Shown here piece after piece: positions 1 through 6,600 of a stretch of DNA of 8,188 bases. Source of the DNA: Anaerolinea thermophila (GTDB lineage Bacteria; Chloroflexota; Anaerolineae; Anaerolineales; DRKV01). Within the stretch, counting starts at the first letter, position 1; each line of letters begins with the position of its first letter. The stretch is from assembly GCA_020722405.1 (NCBI GenBank), contig DYKW01000075.1, positions 1-8,188 on the forward strand, in the 5' to 3' direction. The position numbers were made by a program, and so were the translations under genes. The notes under the pieces were generated by a model. That model was not told the DNA's origin. It worked only from the letters and a program-made list of their open reading frames with translations, and did not search any database.

Positions 1-32
1 TAGTCTGGTAGTCTGATAGTCGGGTAGTCGGG
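1..32. repeat. 8-bp tandem repeat, four units (TAGTCNGG family)
   Basis: Four consecutive octamers read tagtctgg, tagtctga, tagtcggg, tagtcggg, and a decayed tggctcac follows. A related three-unit array lies at 2366-2389. In both places the array is followed by a similar GCTGAC-containing spacer and then the 42-bp block (72-113 and 2420-2461), so the array looks like one module of a compound dispersed repeat. The array may extend beyond the left edge of the window. No coding capacity is seen. Confidence 0.85.
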
Positions 33-71
33 TGGCTCACTGCCCGCTGACCACTGTTCGCTGTCTGCTGC

Positions 72-113
72 CACCTGCCTTTGCGTCTTAGCGACTTTGC
101 GTTAAGATTCTGG
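72..113 (+). repeat. 42-bp dispersed repeat block, copy A
   Basis: This block runs from cacctgcctt to aagattctgg and matches 2420-2461 at 37 of 42 positions in the same orientation. Its reverse complement carries the degenerate AACGCAAAG-nCGC-nAAG pattern. From memory, GCAAAG-type repeats of this kind are common in intergenic DNA of Chloroflexota and some other phyla. It lies directly upstream of the trpB2 promoter and encodes nothing recognisable. Confidence 0.85.
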
Positions 114-149
114 AGTCGTCCCAAGTTTTTGGGGAAATACAAAATTTCC

Positions 150-177
150 TTGACAAAATCCACCGCCCGCGTATAAT
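150..177 (+). promoter_or_regulatory. sigma70-type promoter of the T-box-trpB2 unit
   Basis: A perfect TTGACA (-35) at 150-155 and a perfect TATAAT (-10) at 172-177 are separated by 16 bp. Transcription should start near 184, about 15 bases before the first recognisable T-box stem. Such a consensus promoter suggests strong constitutive initiation, leaving control to the riboswitch downstream. It sits about 35 bp after repeat copy A. Confidence 0.85.
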
Positions 178-460
178 CTCCCCAACATTACATCCGTAAA
201 GACTGTGAAGAGGACGAGTACTCGCTGAAACGACAGCACAGAGAGCCGGGGCAAGGTGAAAGCCCGGCCTGGACGCTGGCGACGAATGGCCCTCGGAGTT
301 GCAAGGCGAACGGGATTCCCCCAGTAGCCCGCGCCGGAGTTGCCACCGTTATCAGGGCAAAGCAGTTCGGCATATCGCCCGACTGCCATCGAGTGAGGCT
401 GGCCTTACCTTATTATCCCGTCGCATCACCGGCGGGATTTTCGGTTAAAGGCCCCTAATC

Positions 461-493
461 GGGGTGGCACCGCGGACGCCTAGCGTTCGTCCC
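461..493 (+). promoter_or_regulatory. T-box antiterminator helix
   Basis: GGGG (461-464) can pair with TCCC (490-493), and CGGACGC (473-479) with GCGTTCG (483-489). The T-box bulge containing TGGC (465-468) is then left exposed to the tRNA acceptor end. The 3' strand of this helix is also the 5' strand of the terminator, so the two structures exclude each other, as the T-box mechanism requires. Confidence 0.8.
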
Positions 494-518
494 TACTTTT
501 GGGACGAGCGCTTTTTTT
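483..518 (+). terminator. Rho-independent terminator inside the T-box leader
   Basis: GCGTTCGTCCC (483-493) pairs with GGGACGAGCGC (501-511) with one G-U pair around a TACTTTT loop, and seven T residues (512-518) follow directly. It should stop transcription before trpB2 when tRNA-Trp is charged. About 98 bases separate it from the start codon. Confidence 0.95.
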
Positions 519-616
519 GTTAACCGCAAACACAGCCTACCCATCAACACATTCCTCAATGTGCCACTGTAACGTTTGCAGCGGCACAACCTATCCCACC
601 TATCAGGAGGCATCCT

Positions 617-1984
617 ATGAGCAACTACATCCGTTTCCAACTTTCCGAAAATGACATCCCCAAATTTTGGTACAACATCAACGCCGACATGCCGGTTCCC
701 CTCGCGCCGGTGCTCAACCCGCAAACACTGAAGCCGATCACCCCGGACTTTCTATCGGTGCTGTTTCCGATGAGTATCATCCAGCAAGAAGTAAGCACCG
801 AGCGCTATATTGAAATCCCCAAAGAAGTGCGCGAAGTGTACAAGTTGTGGAGGCCAACCCCCGTGTTACGCGCCCGCCGCTTGGAAAAGGCATTGGACAC
901 CCCGGCGCACATCTACTACAAGCATGAAGGGGTCTCTCCCACCGGAAGCCACAAACCCAATACCGCCGTTGCACAGGCCTTCTACAACAAAATTGAAGGT
1001 ACCAAGGCACTGACCACCGAAACCGGCGCCGGACAATGGGGCTCAGCACTCGCATTTGCGGGCGGCTTCTTCGGCCTGAATGTAGAAGTCTACATGGTCA
1101 GAGTGTCCTACATCCAAAAACCCTATCGGCGCATCCTGATGGAAAGTTACGGCGCCACGGTCTATCCCAGCCCGACCGAACACACCGAGTACGGTCGCTC
1201 CATGTTAGCCAAAGACCCCAACAACCCCGGTTCGTTGGGGATTGCCATCTCCGAGGCGGTTGAGGTGGCCGCTAAATCCGGTGGGACTAAGAAATACAGC
1301 CTGGGCTCCGTGCTCACCCACGTGCTCACCCACCAGACGGTCATCGGGGAGGAGGCTCTCAAGCAAATGGACTTGGCGGGTGAATACCCCGATGTGGTCA
1401 TCGGCTGCGCCGGCGGCGGTTCCAACTTTGGGGGACTCGCCTACCCCTTCTTGCGACACAATCTGCAAGACGGCATGAAGACCCGCTTGTTGGCCGTAGA
1501 GCCGACGGCTTCTCCCTCCATGACGCGCGGCGAATACACTTTCGACTACGGCGATACCGCCCGCATGACACCGGTGGTCAAGATGTACACCCTGGGGCAT
1601 GATTTCATACCGGCCCCCATCCACGCCGGCGGCCTACGCTATCACGGCATGGCGCCCAGCATCTCCGCCCTGCTGGATGCCGGTTATCTAGAGGCAATTG
1701 CCGTCCCACAACTGGATACCTTCAAGAGCGCACTGCTCTTTGCCCGCAATGAAGGCACCATCCCGGCGCCCGAATCCGCCCACGCCATACATGCTGCCAT
1801 CAATGAAGCCCTGGATGCCAAAGAGAAAGGCGAAAAGCGCGTTATCCTGTTCAACTTGTCGGGGCACGGCCATTTCGACCTGTCCTCCTACGAAGCCTAT
1901 ATGAGCGGTCAGTTAGAAAACTACGAATACCCTGCGGAGGCCATCCAAGATTCCATCTCGCGCCTACCACAGGTCAACCTGTAG
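617..1984 (+). CDS. trpB: Tryptophan synthase beta chain, TrpB2 type
   Basis: A PLP enzyme of 455 residues, predicted to condense indole with L-serine to give L-tryptophan in the cytoplasm. The PLP lysine is K113 in a GSHKPNT motif; TrpB1 enzymes have GAHKxN here, so this marks the TrpB2 branch. Also visible are TETGAGQWG (133-141, catalytic Glu135), the phosphate-binding GGGSN loop (266-270), EGTIPAPESAHA (379-390) and the C-terminal SGHGHFD (415-421). The length and the long N-terminal extension fit TrpB2 rather than the ~400-residue TrpB1. The start is supported by AGGAGG at 605-610, six bases before ATG. Expression is controlled by the upstream Trp T-box. No trpA or other trp gene adjoins it, so it may salvage indole or serve as the beta subunit of a scattered pathway. 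The family assignment is firm; the precise physiological role is inferred. Confidence 0.96.
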   Translation: MSNYIRFQLSENDIPKFWYNINADMPVPLAPVLNPQTLKPITPDFLSVLFPMSIIQQEVSTERYIEIPKEVREVYKLWRPTPVLRARRLEKALDTPAHIYYKHEGVSPTGSHKPNTAVAQAFYNKIEGTKALTTETGAGQWGSALAFAGGFFGLNVEVYMVRVSYIQKPYRRILMESYGATVYPSPTEHTEYGRSMLAKDPNNPGSLGIAISEAVEVAAKSGGTKKYSLGSVLTHVLTHQTVIGEEALKQMDLAGEYPDVVIGCAGGGSNFGGLAYPFLRHNLQDGMKTRLLAVEPTASPSMTRGEYTFDYGDTARMTPVVKMYTLGHDFIPAPIHAGGLRYHGMAPSISALLDAGYLEAIAVPQLDTFKSALLFARNEGTIPAPESAHAIHAAINEALDAKEKGEKRVILFNLSGHGHFDLSSYEAYMSGQLENYEYPAEAIQDSISRLPQVNL

Positions 1985-2004
1985 GGGTGTTGTTTACCCC
2001 CTAC
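1981..2004 (+). terminator. Small hairpin over the trpB2 stop codon
   Basis: GTAGGGGT (1981-1988) pairs with ACCCCCTAC (1996-2004) with one bulge around a GTTGTTT loop. The 5' arm includes the TAG stop. No T-tract follows, so on its own it is a weak terminator. It may act with the stronger hairpin 20 bases downstream or protect the mRNA 3' end. Confidence 0.35.
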
Positions 2005-2024
2005 AGTGTACGCGGAAAACTACA

Positions 2025-2055
2025 GAGGCCCGTTTTCTCGAAAGAAACGGGCCTC
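2025..2055 (+). terminator. Strong hairpin after trpB2, probable terminator
   Basis: GAGGCCCGTTTTCT (2025-2038) pairs with AGAAACGGGCCTC (2043-2055), giving 13 pairs with one bulged T and a CGAA loop. It begins 40 bases after the stop. The sequence after it (GTACTATT) is not a good T-tract, so efficient intrinsic termination is not assured. The position between convergent genes supports a terminator role. Confidence 0.55.
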
Positions 2056-2105
2056 GTACTATTCCGAAAATAGTCTGGCGAAACCGGCGGATAGCCGACA
2101 TTCGT

Positions 2106-2134
2106 CCACAGATGGCACCAGATGATACAGATTG
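2106..2134. repeat. Degenerate CACAGAT-type repeat, three units
   Basis: CACAGATGG, CACCAGATGA and TACAGATTG follow each other with a spacing of 9-10 bases. They resemble the CACAGATTT-type nonamer repeats that I recall from intergenic DNA of several environmental phyla. The copy is decayed, and no function is apparent. Confidence 0.5.
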
Positions 2135-2222
2135 CCACTTTCCGACGAAAAACCATGTCAATTTGCGGTCGAGAAAGCGCCAAGGGTCAGTAGAGCATTT
2201 TCGTCTCTGGTGGTGTGCCAGG

Positions 2223-2250
2223 CGTAGGGCGGAATGAATTCCGCTCTACG
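2223..2250. repeat. Near-perfect 28-bp palindrome (GTAGGGCGGAAT / ATTCCGCTCTAC)
   Basis: CGTAGGGCGGAAT (2223-2235) is complementary to ATTCCGCTCTACG (2238-2250) apart from one G-T pair, with only GA between the arms. As RNA it would form a strong hairpin with a slightly opened loop. No T-tract follows on either strand, so it looks like a dispersed palindromic repeat rather than a terminator. I believe GGCGGAATnnATTCCGC palindromes recur in environmental bacterial genomes, but this cannot be checked here. Confidence 0.7.
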
Positions 2251-2327
2251 GCGCGCTGCCAAAGATGGGGCGCATCACGGAAAATCCCAAAGAGTCTCGA
2301 TAATTCAAGAAAGCGGTTTGTTATTTC

Positions 2328-2451
2328 AACACAAGGACGCAAAGAAAATTACGGTTTCAGTCGCGTAGTCACCTACTCGGGTAGTCAGCAGACGCCTAAT
2401 GGCTGACACCTGTCGCTTGCACCTGCCTTGGCGCCTTCGCGGCTTTGCGTT
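2328..2451. mobile_element. MITE-like 124-bp element with imperfect inverted ends
   Basis: The left end AACACAAGGACGCAAAG (2328-2344) matches the reverse complement of the right end (2435-2451, AACGCAAAGCCGCGAAG) at 13 of 17 positions. Between the ends lie the three-unit octamer array (2366-2389) and the GCTGAC spacer. The right half is shared with the left edge of the window, whose own left end would lie outside. It encodes no protein, and no target-site duplication was recognised. A non-autonomous mobile repeat is the best reading, but a REP-like structural repeat is also possible. Confidence 0.45.
2366..2389. repeat. 8-bp tandem repeat, three units
   Basis: Units are tagtcacc, tactcggg and tagtcagc, a more decayed version of the array at 1-32. 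It occupies the same relative place before a 42-bp block (2420-2461), which shows the two loci share a compound repeat architecture. Confidence 0.65.
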
Positions 2452-2461
2452 AAGATTTTGG
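2420..2461 (+). repeat. 42-bp dispersed repeat block, copy B
   Basis: It matches copy A (72-113) at 37 of 42 positions in the same orientation, from cacctgcctt through ctttgcgttaagatt to tgg. Copies A and B start 2348 bp apart and bracket the whole promoter-T-box-trpB2 cassette as direct repeats. Confidence 0.85.
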
Positions 2462-2482
2462 GGTAGCACCAAACATTCGAAG

Positions 2483-2526
2483 AAAAATACCGGGCCTCTG
2501 TAGGGACAAAAACAGGGAAGGCACGG
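2483..2526 (-). terminator. Probable terminator of the kinase-FIST operon
   Basis: Read on the minus strand just after the FIST stop codon, CCGTGCCTT (2526-2518) can pair with GAGGCCCGG (2498-2490) with one mismatch and one G-U pair across a ~19-base loop. TATTTTT (2489-2483) follows directly. The long loop makes the structure modest, but the T-tract and the position right after the operon support it. Confidence 0.45.
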
Positions 2527-2532
2527 TGACGC

Positions 2533-3696
2533 TTACACTTCCCCAAACAAAACCACCTGAATGTTCTGGTTGGTCACCATAACGTCCTGGTTGCTCGACG
2601 AACGCTCCACCTGCCCCAGCACATAGCCTCCAGCCAGCGGAATATCCTGTCCAAGCACGGCCTGCACCACCGCAAATTCCCGGCCGGGGTCGGCATCCAT
2701 CAGCATTTTCCAGGCAATATCCACCAACACCAGCCCAAAAACCGGACGGGCTTTTCCCAGCCCGGCAAGTGCTTTCGTAGTAGCGCGCTGTGCGGCACGT
2801 TGACAGGCCTCCGCACTGCCCACCATCAGGTAACTGCTGCTGCCATCCTTCACCGGCATATTCATACGCAAACTGCCATCCGCTTCCATCCGAATTGGGG
2901 AACGTATCAACAATTCATCTTCATTTTGTTGCTCGATACCCAGCGGATACAAACGCACCAATTGATTGAGCGGTGGAAACAACCAGTCGCGGGATTCATA
3001 GCCTAGAATTTCGGCATATTTTTCGGAGGCCGGCTTGTTGTCTATTGTGCGGATCCAGGCACCGCGCGAATGGGTCACATCCATCAACGTACCGATAGGC
3101 TGCCAACCGTGCGCGCTGCCCACGCCCAGGACAAACGGGCCTTCCAACAGTGCTGCCGCCAGCCCCCCCGCACCCGACAAACCACCCCCGATCTGAATTG
3201 AGTAACCACGGTAAAAATCACTCCCCACCAGGCCGCCGGCCACCTGAAATCCACGCGGTAACAATTCTGTAAATAACGTTCCTCCCTCTTGCAATCCATC
3301 TGCGAAAGTTAGCAGCGCGCCACCGGTTTGTTCATGCAGGTTGAATTCCTCGACCAGTGTTTCGATAACACTTCGGCCGTCTTCAGAAAAGTCTGGCCAC
3401 CAGTCGGCGCGTACCTGTACATTTGAACCGGCCAGCAGGGCTACCAATACCGCGCGTGAGGCCAGTCCATCGGGGGAGAGAAGCGCCGGGGTGCTGAACC
3501 CCAATAACGGCGTATTCCCCAACATGGCGGCCACGCCCACCAAAATTTCCTGGGCATTATAAGCCTGCGAAAGAATCACAATCCCCAAATACGCCGGAGC
3601 GCCTGTCAACTGCTCCAAAGCCTGATGGGCAGCTTGTTCTGCGGCAGCCCGTGCATTCAGCAGATGAGATTTTCCAACCGCGGCTGCAAGTGTCAT
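2533..3696 (-). CDS. FIST domain protein (FIST_N plus FIST_C)
   Basis: A 387-residue soluble protein without signal peptide or membrane segment. It shows the FIST signature: a GFSTPALL motif (66-73) where family members usually have GCSTxGEI, AGGLVGSD (153-160), the characteristic HGWQPIG (196-202), and a C-terminal LAGGYVLGQV (354-363) where GFYTYGEI-like motifs are usual. FIST_N spans roughly 35-215 and FIST_C roughly 222-365. FIST domains are described as sensory modules, proposed to bind small ligands such as amino acids, and they are often linked to signal transduction. The gene starts at ATG 3696 with AGGAGG (3706-3701) four bases upstream. Its ATGA overlaps the kinase stop, so translation is probably coupled. 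I infer that it acts with that kinase, as ligand sensor or modulator. Replacement of the usual Cys and GE residues may alter ligand use. The domain call is strong; the function is unknown. Confidence 0.9.
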   Translation of the reverse strand: MTLAAAVGKSHLLNARAAAEQAAHQALEQLTGAPAYLGIVILSQAYNAQEILVGVAAMLGNTPLLGFSTPALLSPDGLASRAVLVALLAGSNVQVRADWWPDFSEDGRSVIETLVEEFNLHEQTGGALLTFADGLQEGGTLFTELLPRGFQVAGGLVGSDFYRGYSIQIGGGLSGAGGLAAALLEGPFVLGVGSAHGWQPIGTLMDVTHSRGAWIRTIDNKPASEKYAEILGYESRDWLFPPLNQLVRLYPLGIEQQNEDELLIRSPIRMEADGSLRMNMPVKDGSSSYLMVGSAEACQRAAQRATTKALAGLGKARPVFGLVLVDIAWKMLMDADPGREFAVVQAVLGQDIPLAGGYVLGQVERSSSNQDVMVTNQNIQVVLFGEV

Positions 3697-6600
3697 GCTT
3701 CCTCCTGTGTGGTTTCTGCCACAGGAACGGTAAAGTGAAAGGTGCTTCCCTGGCGAAACTTGCTTTCGAACCAGATTTTTCCGCCCTGCATTTCGACCAG
3801 GGTCTTGGTAATATTCAGCCCCAAGCCGGTACCCGGCGCATTGCGGATTTCCTCATCTTCGGCGCGAAAGAACTTGCTGAAAATCTTAGGCTGATCTTCT
3901 TCCTTGATACCAAAGCCGGTATCCCGTACGGCCACATGCACCACATAGGGGGCACCCTCCTCATCCCAACGATTGGGTACGTGCTCCGTAGTAATATACA
4001 TACTGCCCCCCTCAGGAGAATATTTGTTGGCATTACTGATCAGGTTGGTTAATATCTGAATCAACCGCCCGCGATCAGCCCAGACATCCGGTAGACCATC
4101 CGCTACTTCAATAAAACACTTTTGCTCCTTCGCGTCAATCTGCGCCTGAAGTGAGTGCACCACCTCCTGAATTAATTTCCCAATAGAAACGGTGGCAAAG
4201 GACAGGCTCAAACGCCCAGCCTCAATGCGTGCAATATCCGCCAGATCGGTGACCAGGGCTTGCATACGCTCAATGTTGAAGCGAATGGTATTGAGGAAGT
4301 TGGTCTGAGCATCGTTCACCGGGCCAACTGCGCCGGCCAACAACAGGTCGGTATAGCCGCGCATGGCCGTCATGGGCGTCTTCAATTCATGAGAAACCAT
4401 GGAAACGAACTCGCTCTTTGCCTGGTTGGCCTGCTCCACCGCACTGTACAGTTGGGCGTTGGAAATAGCAATGGCAGCGTGATCTACCAGACGAGCAATG
4501 AAGGAAACCGCTTCTGCCTGAGCCATCATCTCCTGCGCACTCTCGAGCACAATCAAGCCTACCACCTGGGTCTCGCGGCGGATAGGTGCCACCACCTGGC
4601 TTCTGGCGCCCAGCAAAATACCGGCATCCGACTCGCCTAACAACAGCCACTGCGGCTGACCACTTTCGATAGCTTCCAAGAGTGTAGGATTGTCTAGCGG
4701 GTAATACCCATGCTGATAGGGCTGAAGTTCGGCCTTGTACCCTTCAGAGACCATAATACGCAGTTGTCCTTCCTCTAACACGCCAATCAAACCGGCATCG
4801 CAACCGGCCTGACGCATCGCCCAGGAAAGCGTAATGCGCATTGCCCGGCGTACATCCAAACTGGCATTCAATTCACGGTCGATACGTTGCATTACCGAAA
4901 GTTCTTCGACCCTGGCCGTCAAAGCCTGATCGGTCATGGTATACAGGCGGGCATTTTCATAAGCCACCGCAGCCTGACCGGCAAAAGCCATCAATAATTC
5001 CTGGTCTTCTACCGTAAAGGGCATACCGTTACGCTTGTTGATGACCTCGATTACGCCGACAACATCCTCTTTGACGATCATCGGCACCACCAATAAGGAT
5101 TCGGTGTGGAAACCGGTTTGTTCGTCGGCCTTATCAAACCAATCTTTACTGCGCAGCACATCATTGGCAATTACCGGCCGCCGGGTGATGACCGCCTTTC
5201 CGACCAGCCCGGTGCCCGGCGGCAAGCGCTGTCCCACCAAGTTGCTGGCTACCGGCCCAACGGTCACTTCGAAAACCAGTTCGTCCGTCTCCTCATCTAC
5301 CAGGAACAAACTGCCAGCCTCACAATTGATAATGTCTACCGCACTCTGCAACACACGATCCAACAATGGCGCCAATTCCAGGGTAGAGCCGAGGTCGCGG
5401 GCTACTTCGTTCAAGGTTGAAAGTTGGCGGGCACGCTGCTCAGATTCTAGTAGCAAGTGAGACTTGATGATGGCGCCGGCCGCCTGATCGGCAATCGATT
5501 GCATCAGACGCATTTGCTCTGGCGTGTAAGAGACCGAAATGTCACGGCTAGCAAGGCTCAACACGCCAATGGTATCGGCACCGGCATTCAACGGCACGCC
5601 CATCCAGGCAAAAATCCCTTCTGCCGCAGGCAAAACGCCCTGATTGCGGCATTCCAGTTCGTAATCCGTAGTTGCCAACCCCTGCCCAGTACGCAAGACA
5701 ACTTGTTCCAAACCGCGGCCTTCCGGCAAAGGCTTATTTTCACGTTCGGAAATGCGGTCATCGCTCTCCAGGTAAAAAGCATAGTAGGAGACATCTGCCA
5801 GACGATCGCTAAGCAGAATCCAAAAATCACGCGCCGGAATAAGGCGAGTGGTTTGTGCGTAGACCAGTTCGTAAATATCGTCCAGGTTGAGGGTAACGTT
5901 GACGCCTTGAGAAATGCGCGCCAGGACGTCCATTTCATACACTCGACGTTCCAGGTCGGCTACCACTTGAGAACGCTCAATGGCCAAGGAAACCTGTCCG
6001 CCGATACTCTCCAGGAAGGTAACATCCTGACTGGTATACGATTCACCCGACCGGCGCCCCCCCACCGCGATCCAGCCAAGCAAGCCCTCACGCCCATTCA
6101 ATGGTACAAAAAGGGAAGCCCGTAACAAAGCCAGGCGGGCTTGTTCCTTGACCAGTTTGATAGGGATGGAATCGCGTCCCTGCAGGAAAAACACTTGCTG
6201 ACGGCGAGATGTAAGGTACTCTACCAGACCACTATGGGGAGCAAAGCGCAAGTCGGTTGTCGGCTTTCCAGATTCATCGAAAGTGGGCAAGTACATGCCG
6301 ACCAGAGAATCGTACAAGAAAATGTGTAAATACATTGGCGCAAAGGTTTCATTCAGCATGGTGCGCAGCCATGCCAAAATTTCCTTGCTCTCCATCATTT
6401 GTGTCAACTGACGAGTAAACTCATCCGCCCGGCTACGGAGTGTTTCCTGCCCACGAAAGAAAAAGCGGTCAATACGTTCCTGCAACCATAAACGCATCGG
6501 TTGCAACAGCACAGCCAGAAAAAAGACCAGCACACCAACCACATAAGGGTTCGTGGCCCCCAACTGTCGCCCAGCAACCAGGCTCAACCCACTGACAATC

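Larger units (their letters stand above)
199..518 (+). promoter_or_regulatory. T-box riboswitch (tRNA-Trp-sensing leader) of trpB2
   Basis: The expected T-box landmarks appear in order. An AGTA box lies at 217-220. The AG bulge (AGAGA region, 240-244) sits beneath a GCCGGG/CCCGGC helix (245-250 with 263-268), whose loop carries the GNUG motif GGTG (255-258). The specifier context GAA-TGG-CCCTCGGAG puts a UGG Trp codon at 287-289. A stem III-like hairpin pairs 415-423 with 430-438. The conserved T-box (GGGGTGGCACCGCG, 461-474) is followed by a terminator. TGGC at 465-468 would pair with GCCA at the tRNA 3' end, which fits a G discriminator base as in bacterial tRNA-Trp. In this class, uncharged cognate tRNA bridges specifier and T-box, stabilises the antiterminator and permits readthrough. 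The exact 5' limit and the stem II region (about 300-410) are less certain. Confidence 0.95.

Noticed and set aside
1..32. Octamer array considered as a CRISPR or replication iteron array
   Set aside because: Units are only 8 bp with no spacers, no cas or rep gene is present, and the same module recurs with a linked dispersed repeat.
102..389. 95-codon minus-strand open frame over the promoter and T-box
   Set aside because: It is antisense to a structured RNA leader with clear T-box landmarks; the open frame is incidental.
1205..1624. 139-codon minus-strand open frame inside trpB2
   Set aside because: It is antisense to the catalytic core of TrpB2; its composition reflects the complement of conserved trpB2 codons, with no start signals.
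2215..2406. 63-codon plus-strand open frame in the convergent intergenic region
   Set aside because: It runs through the palindrome, the MITE-like end and the octamer array, so it is translated repeat DNA. No ribosome binding site is present.
5457..6125. 222-codon plus-strand open frame inside the kinase gene
   Set aside because: It is antisense to GAF-encoding sequence whose protein is clearly conserved, has no ribosome binding site and shows no recognisable domain. It is a shadow of the kinase reading frame.
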